Origin: Planomicrobium sp. CPCC 101079
Lineage (GTDB): Bacteria > Bacillota > Bacilli > Bacillales_A > Planococcaceae
DNA length: 64,000 nt
Direction: 5' to 3'
Assembly: GCF_007859275.1 (NCBI RefSeq)
Contig: NZ_VOHC01000031.1
Location: 1 to 64,000 of the forward strand
The notes beneath the pieces were generated by a model. The model saw nothing but the letters and a program-made list of their open reading frames with translations, was not told the DNA's origin and ran no database searches. The translations under genes were made by a program, and so were the position numbers. Every line of letters starts with the position of its first letter. Within the stretch, counting starts at the first letter, position 1. This document shows positions 25,368 to 35,551 of this stretch, piece by piece.

Positions 25368-26066
25368 ATGAAGCCATTTGAAAAATTCGTCATGCGGCAC
25401 GGAATAAGCCTGCCAATCATGACAGCCGTTTTTCCGGTTTTATACTTGGGAGCGGAAATTGGCGTTATCGCATCCGGAGCTGTGGCAGCTGGATCCTATA
25501 TCGCAAGCACTTCGACTATTAAACAATTTCAATTTTCTTCCGACTCAAAAAGGTTTCATATGACGCGGAGCGAATATAAACATATAAGAACACAAATCAA
25601 AGAAGCAAAAGCGAAAGTAAAACAGCTGCAAGGCAATTACTACCGGGTCCGTTCAATAGCCTACTATAAACAGATTCGGGAAATGGTCCGCCTGGGCCAA
25701 AAAATCATCGCCCATGTACAGCAAAATCCGCGTAAGTTTTATCTTGCGGAGCCGTTTTTTTATTCCCACTTGGATACGGCGCTTGAATTGACGGAGAAAT
25801 ATACGTTATTGGTCGGGCAGCCGGTTAAAGACAAAGAATTGAAAATTGCTTTGCAGGACACCCGGGAAACACTTGGCTCGATGATCGGTGTTATGGAAAA
25901 GGATTTGAAGAAGGTCCTATCCACGGATGTTGAACAGCTGCGGATGGAATTGGAATACGCACAAATGACACTCGACAAGCAAGAAAGCCAGACACTCGAA
26001 TTGCCAGCTCAAACAGACAGTGAAGGAGACATGGATCATGACAGAAAACCGATCAACACAAAGTGA
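25368..26066 (+). CDS. xpaC: XpaC-family protein
   Basis: 232 residues. Two N-terminal hydrophobic segments ([35 protein letters not shown]) then a helical domain. This is the XpaC family (named for 5-bromo-4-chloroindolyl phosphate hydrolysis in Bacillus), which is regularly next to telA; the true activity is unknown. AAAGGAGGG ribosome site. Overlaps telA by 29 bases. Confidence 0.85.
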   Translation: MKPFEKFVMRHGISLPIMTAVFPVLYLGAEIGVIASGAVAAGSYIASTSTIKQFQFSSDSKRFHMTRSEYKHIRTQIKEAKAKVKQLQGNYYRVRSIAYYKQIREMVRLGQKIIAHVQQNPRKFYLAEPFFYSHLDTALELTEKYTLLVGQPVKDKELKIALQDTRETLGSMIGVMEKDLKKVLSTDVEQLRMELEYAQMTLDKQESQTLELPAQTDSEGDMDHDRKPINTK

Positions 26067-27222
26067 ATTGGATGATTTACTCGGAAACCCGTTTGGCATG
26101 CAGCCAGAGAAAGTTGAAACAAGCGTTGCCGAATCGACCAATGGACGTCCAGTCGCTTTGATGGAACGCTTAACAAAAGAAGAACAGGAAAAAGCACGGA
26201 ATTTAGCTAAACAAATTCCGGCCGGAAATTATGAAGCGATTTTAACTTATGGCGCTAATGCCCAAAATCAATTAAGCCAGTTTTCCCATAAAATGCTGGA
26301 TCATGTCCAATCAAAAGACATTGGGCCCGTCGGCGATGTGCTCCATGATTTAATGAGAAAACTGCAGGAGTTAAACCCCGAGGAGTTGTCTCAGAAAAAG
26401 AAATCGGGTCTTCGGAAGATGTTTGCGAAAGCAAAATACTCTGTCCAGGAAATGATGACGAAATACCAGAAGCTCAGCACACAAGTGGACCGGATCTCTA
26501 TCCAGCTCGACCATTCCAAGCGCGGCTTGCTGGAAGATGTCCAGATGCTCGAACAGCTGTATGACCAAAACAAGACTTATTTCCAAGCACTTAACGTTTA
26601 TATTGCTGCTGCAGAATTAAAGCGCGATGAAATTATGACGGAAACAATTCCCGCACTCCGCAAAAAGGCGGAAGCTTCAAACGATCAAATGGCTTATCAG
26701 GAAGTCAACGACATGGCCCAATTTTTGGACCGTTTGGAAAAACGCTTGTACGACTTGCAGCTGTCGCGCCAAATTACCATCCAAAGCGCGCCGCAAATCC
26801 GCATGATCCAACAAACAAACCAGACGCTTGCCGAGAAAATCCAATCGTCGATCATGACGTCCATTCCGTTATGGAAAAATCAGATTGCCATCGCTTTGAC
26901 GCTTAACCGCCAAATGAAGGCCGTGGAAGCCCAAAAGCAAGTCACCGCTACCACAAATGAATTATTGTTGAAGAACTCCGAAATGCTGAAAATGAATTCG
27001 ATTGAAACCGCCAAAGAAAACGAGCGGGGCATTGTTGAAATTGAGACATTAAAACAAACACAGGAAAACTTATTGACAACGATTGAAGAAACACTTCGCA
27101 TCCAGGCAGAAGGCCGCAGGAACCGCAAAGCGGCAGAAGTGGAAATCGGCAAAATGGAAGAAGACCTTAAACAGCGTCTTCTTGCCATTCATGATGGCAA
27201 GGAAGAAAAAACTCCATATTAA
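26038..27222 (+). CDS. telA: TelA-family toxic anion resistance protein
   Basis: About 394 residues, nearly all helical: [56 protein letters not shown]. Matches the TelA/YceH family tied to tellurite and antimicrobial peptide tolerance, molecular role unresolved. The ATG at 26038 is chosen with GAAGGAG upstream, translationally coupled to xpaC. Soluble protein, probably working with XpaC at the membrane. Confidence 0.9.
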   Translation: MTENRSTQSELDDLLGNPFGMQPEKVETSVAESTNGRPVALMERLTKEEQEKARNLAKQIPAGNYEAILTYGANAQNQLSQFSHKMLDHVQSKDIGPVGDVLHDLMRKLQELNPEELSQKKKSGLRKMFAKAKYSVQEMMTKYQKLSTQVDRISIQLDHSKRGLLEDVQMLEQLYDQNKTYFQALNVYIAAAELKRDEIMTETIPALRKKAEASNDQMAYQEVNDMAQFLDRLEKRLYDLQLSRQITIQSAPQIRMIQQTNQTLAEKIQSSIMTSIPLWKNQIAIALTLNRQMKAVEAQKQVTATTNELLLKNSEMLKMNSIETAKENERGIVEIETLKQTQENLLTTIEETLRIQAEGRRNRKAAEVEIGKMEEDLKQRLLAIHDGKEEKTPY

Positions 27223-27226
27223 AAGA

Positions 27227-27262
27227 GAAGCCCCGGAAAGCATATGCTTTCCGGGGCTTCTT
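27227..27262. terminator. perfect 34-bp palindromic terminator
   Basis: GAAGCCCCGGAAAGCAT and its exact reverse complement ATGCTTTCCGGGGCTTC meet with no spacer, followed by TT, directly after telA. Convergent yojO lies beyond, but its stop is 50 bases away. Confidence 0.85.
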
Positions 27263-27311
27263 CCTTGTTCAGAAATTCTGGCTGGGCTCGGCCCATAACA
27301 GCCCAGCCCCC

Positions 27312-29165
27312 TCACCTTGATTGGATTACTAAATGCAGCGTCCGCTTCAGCAGCCTTAACGTTTGTTCGACAAAGTGTTCCAACGAATCGGCGCTGACTG
27401 ACTTGTTGCCGTACATCATGCGGTAAAAAGCGGCTTGCTCATCAGAAATTGGCTCGCTGCTCAAAAACAGATGAAGCACTTCGATCCCTTGTTTTTTTGC
27501 TTCTGCCACCGCATTCGCTGTATCGACGATCCCATTTTCTGCGTAATTATAGGCAGATGGCTCCCCGTCAGAAAATACCAGCAAGAAGCGGTGCTTTTCG
27601 TTTCTTCGTTTGATCCGGTTGGACATCCAGCGGATTGCAAAGCCATCCCGGTTGTCTTCGTGCGCTTCCATGGAAAAGATTGCCTGAGCATGGTCGCGGC
27701 TGCCGTCTTCCAGTTTATGCAGCCACTCAAAATAGTTCGGCTGGCTGGCATCGCTCGCTTCAAAAGCATCTTCGTAAAACAGCACGATTTCATGCGGTAC
27801 ATTCAAGCCCCGCAGCACATCGTGGAACATCAAGACCGCTTGCTTTGTCTCATCCAGCTTGTCGATCATTGATGCAGACCCATCAATCAACAAGCAAAAT
27901 ACCGCATCCAATTCTTTTGACGGCGCAGTTTTTCTGTAAAACGGCTTCGGGCGCTCGTCAATGATGAGGGGCATTAAGTTCTTCGACAGACGACCTGCAT
28001 TCAAATTTTGCCGGACACTTTCCTGACGCTGATTCATGCGTTTCTTTAACTCCTTGAGTAAAGCCCGCACAAACGGCGCCTGCTTTTTTCGCCAACTATC
28101 AATAAGCGGTTGATTGTCCGGTTTGATTTGGATTCGGCTTTCGCTGTAGACGACTTGATCATTGGCCGAGCCAAATTTGCCGCTTGCCTTTTTCGGCGCC
28201 TTGTCCATCTGGCGGTCTTCTTCCTCGTTTTCCTCTAGATGATCGCCTTTTGAATCGCCCCGGGCCGTTTGCTGAACTTCCCCATCCCCTTGCTCTTCCC
28301 TGCCGCCTTCTGCAAATTGGGAGTCTCCACGTTCAAGTTCAAATTCCATCGCCGGCGCTTCTGAAATTTCCGTCTCCCGATGCCAAGACTGGAACCATTC
28401 CTCAATCGTTTCGATCTCCTCTTCGTTTTCAGCCTGTTCAGCTTCAATGCCTTCATGGTAATGGAAAGGCGGAACCTTGTCAGCGGAATCCCCGAAAGTG
28501 TAATAAGCATGAATCATATCCGCTTCTAGTTGATATTCGAGACGCATCATCAATTGTTCGACGACCCGGATGGAATCTGCGGTCGACCGGCTATCAAACA
28601 GATGTGTCCAAGTATAAAATATGGGTTCCAACGCATCGCTGACATTTACTTCTTCTCCGCGCAAACGTAAATATGCCGCATTTAAAAAAGCATCCGCCAA
28701 AAAGCCTTTTTGCCGATTTTGCTGAAACTGGCCCTTATGGTATTCCATATAGACATTTTCCCTTACCGCAAATGCTCCAGCAGTACCAGGCCGCTCTCCA
28801 GCAACTTTTTCCGTTAGCCGGAACTCTTCCGCACATAACAGCAACTGTTCCTTCAGCTCGGGCAATTTGGACTTTGTACGGCTAAAATGACGCCATGCTT
28901 TCAGGTTAAAATGGCGCCAATAGCCCGCCCCTAACAAGTACACATCAGATTTGTAACCATTTCGTTCGATATGCTTTGGCCGGTGTTTCCAGAAAACGCT
29001 AATGGAAATAGCCGATTCGGAAGGGCGTACTTCCATTAATTTGCGGGTGGTTACTTTTAGGTAAGGAGCATCTGCCAGTGCTCCAGCGAGCATTTCCATT
29101 TGGTGAAGCATCTTTGTATCCAGCGTTTCATTATTGAATTGTATGAAGCGGTTAACTGACGCCAT
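27312..29165 (-). CDS. yojO: VWA-domain protein YojO (CobT/NorD-like)
   Basis: About 617 residues. The C-terminal von Willebrand A domain has the MIDAS motif LLIDGSASM and the later FSDGEPSAYNY; the middle (residues about 255-340) is an acidic, low-complexity linker, as in CobT/NorD proteins. It is the usual partner of a MoxR-type AAA ATPase, here yojN directly upstream. B. subtilis has the same pair next to odhAB. The ATG at 29165 is preferred over GTG at 29174 because AGGTG lies six bases before it. Substrate of the chaperone pair unknown. Confidence 0.9.
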   Translation of the reverse strand: MASVNRFIQFNNETLDTKMLHQMEMLAGALADAPYLKVTTRKLMEVRPSESAISISVFWKHRPKHIERNGYKSDVYLLGAGYWRHFNLKAWRHFSRTKSKLPELKEQLLLCAEEFRLTEKVAGERPGTAGAFAVRENVYMEYHKGQFQQNRQKGFLADAFLNAAYLRLRGEEVNVSDALEPIFYTWTHLFDSRSTADSIRVVEQLMMRLEYQLEADMIHAYYTFGDSADKVPPFHYHEGIEAEQAENEEEIETIEEWFQSWHRETEISEAPAMEFELERGDSQFAEGGREEQGDGEVQQTARGDSKGDHLEENEEEDRQMDKAPKKASGKFGSANDQVVYSESRIQIKPDNQPLIDSWRKKQAPFVRALLKELKKRMNQRQESVRQNLNAGRLSKNLMPLIIDERPKPFYRKTAPSKELDAVFCLLIDGSASMIDKLDETKQAVLMFHDVLRGLNVPHEIVLFYEDAFEASDASQPNYFEWLHKLEDGSRDHAQAIFSMEAHEDNRDGFAIRWMSNRIKRRNEKHRFLLVFSDGEPSAYNYAENGIVDTANAVAEAKKQGIEVLHLFLSSEPISDEQAAFYRMMYGNKSVSADSLEHFVEQTLRLLKRTLHLVIQSR

Positions 29166-29174
29166 TCTCTTCAC

Positions 29175-30032
29175 CTACTTTTTCCAAGTATGAGCCAAAT
29201 CCATGAACAGTTCGCGTTCGCTTTCATCTTCCAGTTTTTCGGCAATCGCGTATTGAACTGCCCGCAGCGGATCCATGTGCATGGACAAAGCCGTAGCATC
29301 GAGTAAGCTCCGGATTGAAGCAGCTTCTTCGGAAAGCAAACCATTTTCAACTTGCTTCATTAAATCTGCTGCAAGTTCTAACATAAAGGCTTTCAATTGG
29401 CCAGGGGCTTCCGGGAATTCACGGTCCCACAATTCAGCCAACTGTCCCCCACTCAAATAAGGAATCGGATAAGCGATAAAGCGGTTTTTCAACGCTTCGT
29501 TCATCGGAGTTGTTCCAATATAGCCTTCGTTGATGGCGGCAATTACGCCAAAATCCGGATGCGCTTGGATAACTTCACCGGTGAATGGATTGGTCATCAT
29601 GCGGCGATGATCCAAAGCACTGTGCAAAATTGGCAACGTTTCGGCTTTTGCCATATTGATTTCATCGATATAGAGAAAATGGCCATTTTTCATTGCTGTA
29701 ACGACCGGCCCTTCGACAAATTCGATGGCGCTTTGGCCATCGCGTTGAACAAGCGTCTTAAATCCGATCAACGCTTCCGCATCCAGGTCGACGGAACAAT
29801 TGATGCTTTGCATCGGCTGGGAAAAAGTTGCGGAAATGCTTTCCGCAAGCTTCGTCTTGCCAGCGCCAGTCGGGCCTTTCAACAAAACAGGTTTCCGCAA
29901 AGCAACTGCCGATAGTATGTCCTGCCACAAAAATTCATCCGGTGCGATATAACCGCCTTCGCCAATCAATATGCTGTATTCCCCGTGAGTGCGACCGCTT
30001 CTTTTTTCAATATCTTTTTCGATTAACGACAT
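29175..30032 (-). CDS. yojN: MoxR/NirQ-type AAA ATPase YojN
   Basis: 285 residues. Walker A GPTGAGKTKLAES, Walker B FLYIDEINMAK, sensor 1 VIAAINEGY and arginine finger region EALKNRFIAYPI. MoxR AAA proteins remodel or insert metal cofactors into client enzymes together with VWA proteins. Starts with GAGGTAG; ends ten bases before yojO. Confidence 0.92.
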   Translation of the reverse strand: MSLIEKDIEKRSGRTHGEYSILIGEGGYIAPDEFLWQDILSAVALRKPVLLKGPTGAGKTKLAESISATFSQPMQSINCSVDLDAEALIGFKTLVQRDGQSAIEFVEGPVVTAMKNGHFLYIDEINMAKAETLPILHSALDHRRMMTNPFTGEVIQAHPDFGVIAAINEGYIGTTPMNEALKNRFIAYPIPYLSGGQLAELWDREFPEAPGQLKAFMLELAADLMKQVENGLLSEEAASIRSLLDATALSMHMDPLRAVQYAIAEKLEDESERELFMDLAHTWKK

Positions 30033-30053
30033 TTCTGCTACCTCTTTTCCATA

Positions 30054-30084
30054 GAAAAAACCGATGAGCAGTCATCGGTTTTTT
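30054..30084. terminator. terminator
   Basis: AAAAAACCGATGA, GCAG, TCATCGGTTTTTT. Located between the DUF6501 gene and yojN on the minus strand, so it ends the former. Confidence 0.88.
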
Positions 30085-30120
30085 GTTTTCATTGTTTAAC
30101 TCCAGTGCATAGCACTTTTC

Positions 30121-30318
30121 TTATTCAAAATAGGTTTTGTAGTATCCGCCGACTTTTCCGGTGTTATCTACAACGAAGATGAATTCGTCTGTTTCATTTT
30201 TCACTTCATATTCGTTTCCAACTGTAAGAACATTGGAAACTAGAAATTTTGAAGCGTTGGTATGCTTGCAGGTTACCGTTCTGATGGTTTCTTTTCCTTG
30301 CCATTCGTTGTGAATCAC
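30121..30318 (-). CDS. DUF6501-like small protein
   Basis: 65 residues: HNEWQGKETIRTVTCKHTNA, LTVGNEYEVKNETDEFIFVV, DNTGKVGGYYKTYFE. A small beta-rich cytoplasmic protein; I place it in DUF6501 on memory of that Bacillales family. The ATG at 30327 would have AAAGG directly abutting it, so the GTG at 30318 (AAAGG nine bases before) is chosen. Confidence 0.75.
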   Translation of the reverse strand: MIHNEWQGKETIRTVTCKHTNASKFLVSNVLTVGNEYEVKNETDEFIFVVDNTGKVGGYYKTYFE

Positions 30319-30385
30319 AGTCCTCATCCTTTGCTGTCTGTCTATTCCTCTAGTATAAGGAAAAAGGCGCCGAATATCAAACAAG

Positions 30386-30976
30386 CTATTTGCGTGCAGT
30401 TTTTGTCTGGTAGAAATAGCGGATTACGAAAATTAGGAGGATAAGAATCGAAAGCGCCACAAAAAAGCCTTCGAGATTTTTCAATATACTTTCGTATGCA
30501 TATGGAAAAGTCCTGCCTAGATTAAAGTAAATCAACATCCATATGCTGCCAGCTGGATAAGCATACATCACGTAACGGGAGAAAGGGAAACGCTCGGCAC
30601 CGATTACATATGGCATTGCCCAGCGGATGCCGGGCAAGAAAAAGCTGAATGAGATCGCCCAATGCCCTCGTTTCTCTAAAAACACATCGAATCGTGCTAG
30701 TGCGTTTTTCATCTGTGTTTTATTCAACCGGCGAATCAAGCGGCTTCCAAACACGCGGCCGATAAAATAAGCGAACGTATTGCTCGAAATCAATCCCAAA
30801 TAAGCTGAAAGAAAGGCGTAGACTGGATTGAAATAACTCAATTCCGTTAATACCCCGGAAAAAGCGGCGGCTATCTCATTAGGAATGGGCACACCGAAAA
30901 GCAAAATCCAATTGAATATAAACATCGCAAAATACCCATATTCATCTACCAGTTCAGCAAAGAAATTGATATCCAT
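30386..30976 (-). CDS. DedA (VTT-domain) membrane protein
   Basis: 196 residues, DedA/SNARE-associated fold: ILLFGVPIPNEIAAAFSGVL, YLGLISSNTFAYFIGRVFG and FFLPGIRWAMPYVIGAERF. DedA proteins are phospholipid flippases or scramblases related to undecaprenyl-phosphate recycling. The G.R...P motif region is present. Start ATG at 30976 behind GGAG. Confidence 0.92.
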   Translation of the reverse strand: MDINFFAELVDEYGYFAMFIFNWILLFGVPIPNEIAAAFSGVLTELSYFNPVYAFLSAYLGLISSNTFAYFIGRVFGSRLIRRLNKTQMKNALARFDVFLEKRGHWAISFSFFLPGIRWAMPYVIGAERFPFSRYVMYAYPAGSIWMLIYFNLGRTFPYAYESILKNLEGFFVALSILILLIFVIRYFYQTKTARK

Positions 30977-31029
30977 CGCTCCGACCGCCTTTAAAAACCA
31001 TTCTAATCATTCTTATATATATAATGGCA

Positions 31030-31066
31030 AAAAAAAGAAAGTCCTGCAAATGCAAGACTTTCTTTG
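31030..31066 (-). terminator. odhAB terminator
   Basis: AAAGAAAGTC (31034-31043) and GACTTTCTTT (31056-31065) with an A-run on the plus strand, directly after the odhB stop. Confidence 0.85.
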
Positions 31067-31073
31067 ATTCATC

Positions 31074-32351
31074 TTAAGATTCAAGAAGCAAATCTTCCGG
31101 GTTCTCGATCAAATCTTTTACCATTTTCAAGAATCCAACAGAATCGCTGCCATCAATCACACGGTGGTCATAAGAAAGCGCCACATACATCATCGGGCGG
31201 ATTTCAATCGAATCGCCTATAGCAACCGGACGTTTTTGGATGGTATGCATGCCAAGAATTCCGACTTGTGTTCCGTTTAAGATTGGAGTGGACATTAAAG
31301 AACCGAATACTCCACCGTTTGTGATAGTGAACGAACCGCCTGTCATATCAGCGATTGACAATTTTTTATCACGTGCTTTTTTAGCAAGATCTGCAATACT
31401 CGCTTCGATTTCAGCAAAGTTTTTCTTGTCTGTATCGCGTACGATTGGAACAACTAAGCCTTCTTCAGTCGATACAGCAACGCCAACATCGTAGAATTGC
31501 TTAAGCAAAACATCATTGCCGTCAAGTTCAGCATTGACGTATGGGTATTTTTTAAGAGCAGCAGTTACTGCTTTTGTGAAGAATGACATAAAGCCTAATC
31601 GTGTGCCATTGTGATCTTGTTGGAATTTGTCTTTTTTGCGGCTGCGAAGCGCCATCACATTCGTCATGTCGATTTCGTTGAACGTTGTCAACATTGCAGT
31701 GGATTGTTTTACTTCAAGCAATCGTTTTGCAATTGTCTGACGGCGTCTTGACATTTTCTCACGTACAATGCGGCCGTTTTCTTCATCAGAAGATGGAGCG
31801 GCAGCGGCTTTAGGAGCTTCGGTCTTAGCTGCAGGAGCAGAAGCTGCTGCAGGTTTTGAACCATGTGCTTCCACATCTTGAACACGAACGCGGCCCATTG
31901 GGTCTACAGGTGAAATTGCTGCAAGATCAATGCCTTTTTCGCGCGCTAATTTGCGTGCTGCCGGGCTTGCAATTGTTCGGTCAGAAGAAGTTTGTTCTTC
32001 TGCAGCGACGTCTTTAACGACCGGCTCCATTGTAGCAGGAGCTTCCGATTTAGCAGTTGGTTCTGCTGGCGCTTCTTCAGCTTTTGGTGCTGGTGCAGAG
32101 CTTGCGCCTGCACCAGAAGCTGCACCGACAATTGCAATCACTTGTCCAACTTCAACTGTTTCGCCTTCTTGGGCCAAGTGTTCTTGAACAACTCCTGCTT
32201 CTTCAGAAATGACTTCAACGTTTACTTTATCTGTTTCCAGTTCAACGATGAATTCGCCTTTCTCCACTGTTTCGCCGGGTTGTTTAAGCCACTGGGCGAT
32301 CGTTCCTTCAGTAATCGATTCCGCTAATTCAGGTACTTTGATTTCTGCCAC
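31074..32351 (-). CDS. odhB: 2-oxoglutarate dehydrogenase E2, dihydrolipoyl succinyltransferase
   Basis: 425 residues. Lipoyl domain with the modified lysine in [12 protein letters not shown] (residues about 36-47), an Ala/Pro-rich linker, the peripheral subunit-binding domain ([16 protein letters not shown]) and the catalytic domain ending in [16 protein letters not shown] with the active-site His and Asp. Transfers succinyl to CoA in the TCA cycle. GTG start with AAGGAGG. Confidence 0.96.
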   Translation of the reverse strand: MAEIKVPELAESITEGTIAQWLKQPGETVEKGEFIVELETDKVNVEVISEEAGVVQEHLAQEGETVEVGQVIAIVGAASGAGASSAPAPKAEEAPAEPTAKSEAPATMEPVVKDVAAEEQTSSDRTIASPAARKLAREKGIDLAAISPVDPMGRVRVQDVEAHGSKPAAASAPAAKTEAPKAAAAPSSDEENGRIVREKMSRRRQTIAKRLLEVKQSTAMLTTFNEIDMTNVMALRSRKKDKFQQDHNGTRLGFMSFFTKAVTAALKKYPYVNAELDGNDVLLKQFYDVGVAVSTEEGLVVPIVRDTDKKNFAEIEASIADLAKKARDKKLSIADMTGGSFTITNGGVFGSLMSTPILNGTQVGILGMHTIQKRPVAIGDSIEIRPMMYVALSYDHRVIDGSDSVGFLKMVKDLIENPEDLLLES

Positions 32352-32388
32352 AAAAAATTCCTCCTTAGATTATCCCGCTTCAAGACAT

Positions 32389-32487
32389 AACCGCTTCCCG
32401 CTCTTTGGCGGGAAAACCGGTTATCCTTAAAAGCCCGATTGGTTCAACTAACAGGTGATTCTTTAGTCTGCCGGGCTTTTTCCCGGC
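32389..32487 (-). promoter_or_regulatory. odhA-odhB intergenic hairpins
   Basis: Hairpin A pairs AACCG-CTTCCCGC with GCGGGAA-CGGTT (32389-32422) near the odhB ribosome site. Hairpin B is GCCGGG, CTTTTT, CCCGGC (32470-32487) just past the odhA stop. The segment AAAAGCCCG (32429-32437) can instead pair with CGGGCTTTT (32473-32481), which would break hairpin B. Such mutually exclusive pairing between subunit genes suggests attenuation or mRNA processing. Confidence 0.55.
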
Positions 32488-32506
32488 AATTGCAAAGTCT
32501 AGATTC

Positions 32507-35317
32507 TTAAGATTGAGCTAAAGCTCCATCCAGAATTCTTGCTTGTTCAGCTTTGTGCGCTTCTCCATCGCCTTCGGCAGGGCTTGAACGCTTGATGCGG
32601 CCATGGTAATTCACCGGTTTGCCGTTTGCGATTTCACGCAAATACGGTTCAGCGAATGTCCAAGATCCCATGTTTTGCGGTTCTTCTTGCACCCATGCAA
32701 GTTCTTTGGCGTTCGGATAACGATCCACGATTGCTTGAATTTTTTCAGCTGGGAATGGATACAGTTGTTCGACACGGACGATATGCGCCCATTCGAAACC
32801 TGTTCCATCTTTTACACGCTCAGCCAAGTCAATCGCCATTTTTCCGCTTGCAAATAGGATACGTTCCACTTTATCTGTTTCTTTGCCCATTCCAGGCTGT
32901 TCAATAACCGTCTGGAAATGGCCTTCTGTCAAATCTTCTACATCTGCCCCTACAAGCGGGTGGCGAAGCAATGATTTAGGCGTCACGATAATCAGCGGAC
33001 GGATCGAATCTTCTCCAAGCATTTTCGCTTGTCTGCGCATGATATGGAAATAGTTTGCTGCGCTTGAAAGGTTGGCTACTGTCCAGTTGTTTTCGCCGCC
33101 CATTTGCAGGTATCTTTCCAACCGGGCGCTCGAATGCTCCGGTCCTTGCCCTTCGTAAGCATGCGGCAACAGCATGACCAGTCCGGATTTCTGGCCCCAT
33201 TTTGCATGGCTCGCAGAAATAAATTGGTCAAACATCATTTGCGCCATATTCGCGAAGTCGCCGTATTGGGCTTCCCAGATGACTAATGCTTTTTCATTTT
33301 CTACATTATAGCCGTATTCATAGCCAAGAATTGCGGCTTCGCTAAGTGGGCTGTTGTAGACAACAAACGAAGCTTTTGCGTCCGAAATATGGTGAAGCGG
33401 AACGAGCTCGTTCCCTGTTTTATCATCATGCAGAACAAGATGGCGATGGGCGAACGTGCCGCGCTGCGCATCCTGCCCAGTAAGGCGGATTGGGTTGCCT
33501 TCTTGCAGAATTGAGCCGAACGCCAACACTTCAGCGTGTGCCCAATCGATTTTGCCTTTGCCAGCGAATGGTTCTTCGCGGCGTTTTAAAATACGGGCCA
33601 ATTTCGAGAAAACGCTGAAATCCGCCGGCCAAGAAAGCAGTTCTTCGTTCAATTTAGTCAAAACCGCTTTATCCACGCCTGTTGGAACTTCAGGGAAGCC
33701 ATTTAATACTGCTTCCGGTATTTGGTTATTGGCGTCGTGCGAGCTATTTTCTTTTACTCGGTCATAAGCTTCTTGCATTTCTTTTTGTGTATCTGCATCA
33801 AGCTTTTTAACGTCATCTTCCGTCATGATGCTTTCGCCAGCCAATTGGCGGCCATACAGTTCACGAACGGTCGGATGCTTGTGGATGCCGTGGTACATTA
33901 ACGGGTTTGTAACCAATGGCTCATCCATTTCGTTGTGGCCATAACGGCGGTAGCCAATCAAGTCGATCAAAATGTCCTTGCCGAATTTTTCCCGGTATTC
34001 AAACGCCAAACGCGCAACTGCCACAACTGCTTCCGGATCATCCGCATTCACATGGATAACCGGAATTTCGTAGCCTTTAGCCGGATCTGAAGAATAATGG
34101 GTAGATCTTGAATCATATTGCTCAGTCGTAAATCCAATCAGGTTGTTGGCGATCACGTGGATAGATCCGCCCGTCTGATAGCCCGGAATACGGCTGAAGT
34201 TCAATGTTTCCGTTACAACGCCTTGCCCCGGGAATGCAGCGTCGCCGTGCACCAGGATTGCATAAGCTTTTTTAGAATCGATGACTGGCTTGCCTTTTTG
34301 GTTAGTCAGTTCTTGCGCCGCTCTCGTTTGCCCTGCGACTACTGGGCTGACAACTTCCAGGTGAGATGGGTTGTATGCAAGTTTGATCGTAGTTCCGGCA
34401 GGTGAAGTGTAAGCCGCACCCATATGGTACTTCACATCGCCAAACCAGCCTTTTGTGATTTTTAGCGAGCCATCCTCCGGCAAAAATGTTTCATCGCCAA
34501 CATGGGCAAATCCAGCAAACATCATCTCATACGGTTTGTTCAATACATGTGTAAGCACATTTAAACGACCGCGATGCGCCATCCCGATCATGATGTTTTC
34601 TTTTGTTTCGGACAAACGGACAAGTTCATCCATCAAAACAACCAATGTATCGAGCCCTTCGATGGAAAAGCGTTTTTGGCCGACAAATGTTCGGTGAATG
34701 AATTTTTCAAATCCTTCTACATGTGTCAAGAGATTCAATAGTTCTTTCTTCTTTTCAGCATTAAGGGATGGTTTTACTTCACCTGATTCAATTTTCGATT
34801 GAATCCAGCTGCGTTCCTGCGGCTGTACGATGTGTGAAAATTCATAGGCCACTTTGTCGGTATAAAGCGAACGCAAATACGTAATGGCTTCTAAGCCGTT
34901 TTGTATCGAACTTGGCGCATCTGGAAGCAAAAGCGAAACAGGAACTTCTTTCAAGTCCTGTTCTGTCAGCCCGTATGCAGATGGCTCTAAGCGTGAAGCG
35001 TCTTTCGGGCGATCGTTTAATGGGTAAATATTCGATGCAAGATGCCCGTGTGCACGAATGGCATCCGCCAATTGAACCGCCGCCAAAACTTTTCCGAATT
35101 TGTCTGCAGCCACGTTAGCAGTCGCTGAAGGAGCTGCAGCAGCTGGCTGCTCAACTATTTCAAGGGGTGATCCATACTGTTTGAAAAGCTCAGCAAATTC
35201 CGGGTCGATTGCTTCCGGAGATTGCTGATAAATGTCATACATTTCCATTACGTATCCAAGGTTGGGGCCAGTAATGGAACTCCAAGGGGAGTTTGCATCT
35301 GTAAACTTGCTAGACAT
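32507..35317 (-). CDS. odhA: 2-oxoglutarate dehydrogenase E1
   Basis: 936 residues. Opens with SSPWSSITGPNLGYVMEMYD-like E1 sequence, has the thiamine pyrophosphate site (GHGDAAFPGQGVVTETLN-type block HGDAAFPGQG and NNLIGFTTE), DLIGYRRYGHNEMDEP, and the transketolase-like C-terminus HAYEGQGPEHSSARLERYLQ. Decarboxylates 2-oxoglutarate and passes the succinyl group to OdhB lipoyl. The ATG at 35317 with GGAGG is chosen; the frame extends to 35425 without support. The 35318-35551 gap holds the leader and probably the promoter, which I could not place. Confidence 0.96.
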   Translation of the reverse strand: MSSKFTDANSPWSSITGPNLGYVMEMYDIYQQSPEAIDPEFAELFKQYGSPLEIVEQPAAAAPSATANVAADKFGKVLAAVQLADAIRAHGHLASNIYPLNDRPKDASRLEPSAYGLTEQDLKEVPVSLLLPDAPSSIQNGLEAITYLRSLYTDKVAYEFSHIVQPQERSWIQSKIESGEVKPSLNAEKKKELLNLLTHVEGFEKFIHRTFVGQKRFSIEGLDTLVVLMDELVRLSETKENIMIGMAHRGRLNVLTHVLNKPYEMMFAGFAHVGDETFLPEDGSLKITKGWFGDVKYHMGAAYTSPAGTTIKLAYNPSHLEVVSPVVAGQTRAAQELTNQKGKPVIDSKKAYAILVHGDAAFPGQGVVTETLNFSRIPGYQTGGSIHVIANNLIGFTTEQYDSRSTHYSSDPAKGYEIPVIHVNADDPEAVVAVARLAFEYREKFGKDILIDLIGYRRYGHNEMDEPLVTNPLMYHGIHKHPTVRELYGRQLAGESIMTEDDVKKLDADTQKEMQEAYDRVKENSSHDANNQIPEAVLNGFPEVPTGVDKAVLTKLNEELLSWPADFSVFSKLARILKRREEPFAGKGKIDWAHAEVLAFGSILQEGNPIRLTGQDAQRGTFAHRHLVLHDDKTGNELVPLHHISDAKASFVVYNSPLSEAAILGYEYGYNVENEKALVIWEAQYGDFANMAQMMFDQFISASHAKWGQKSGLVMLLPHAYEGQGPEHSSARLERYLQMGGENNWTVANLSSAANYFHIMRRQAKMLGEDSIRPLIIVTPKSLLRHPLVGADVEDLTEGHFQTVIEQPGMGKETDKVERILFASGKMAIDLAERVKDGTGFEWAHIVRVEQLYPFPAEKIQAIVDRYPNAKELAWVQEEPQNMGSWTFAEPYLREIANGKPVNYHGRIKRSSPAEGDGEAHKAEQARILDGALAQS

Positions 35318-35551
35318 AAAAAAACCTCCAACTATTTGCCTATTGGCATTTACTTGTACTATATTGATTCTTCTATATTTTATCACGCATCCCGCTAGAC
35401 ATAAAGCAGAAGGCGCTTTCGTCAATGAAGAACGAATTTCCCTATCAATCTTACTACTTCCCTGAAAAAAAACAAACCTTTTTCGTGAAAATATTCACAC
35501 AGTCTGTTTTCTCTGATTTTTTTCATTTATAAAGGACTCGGTGCTTTAAAT

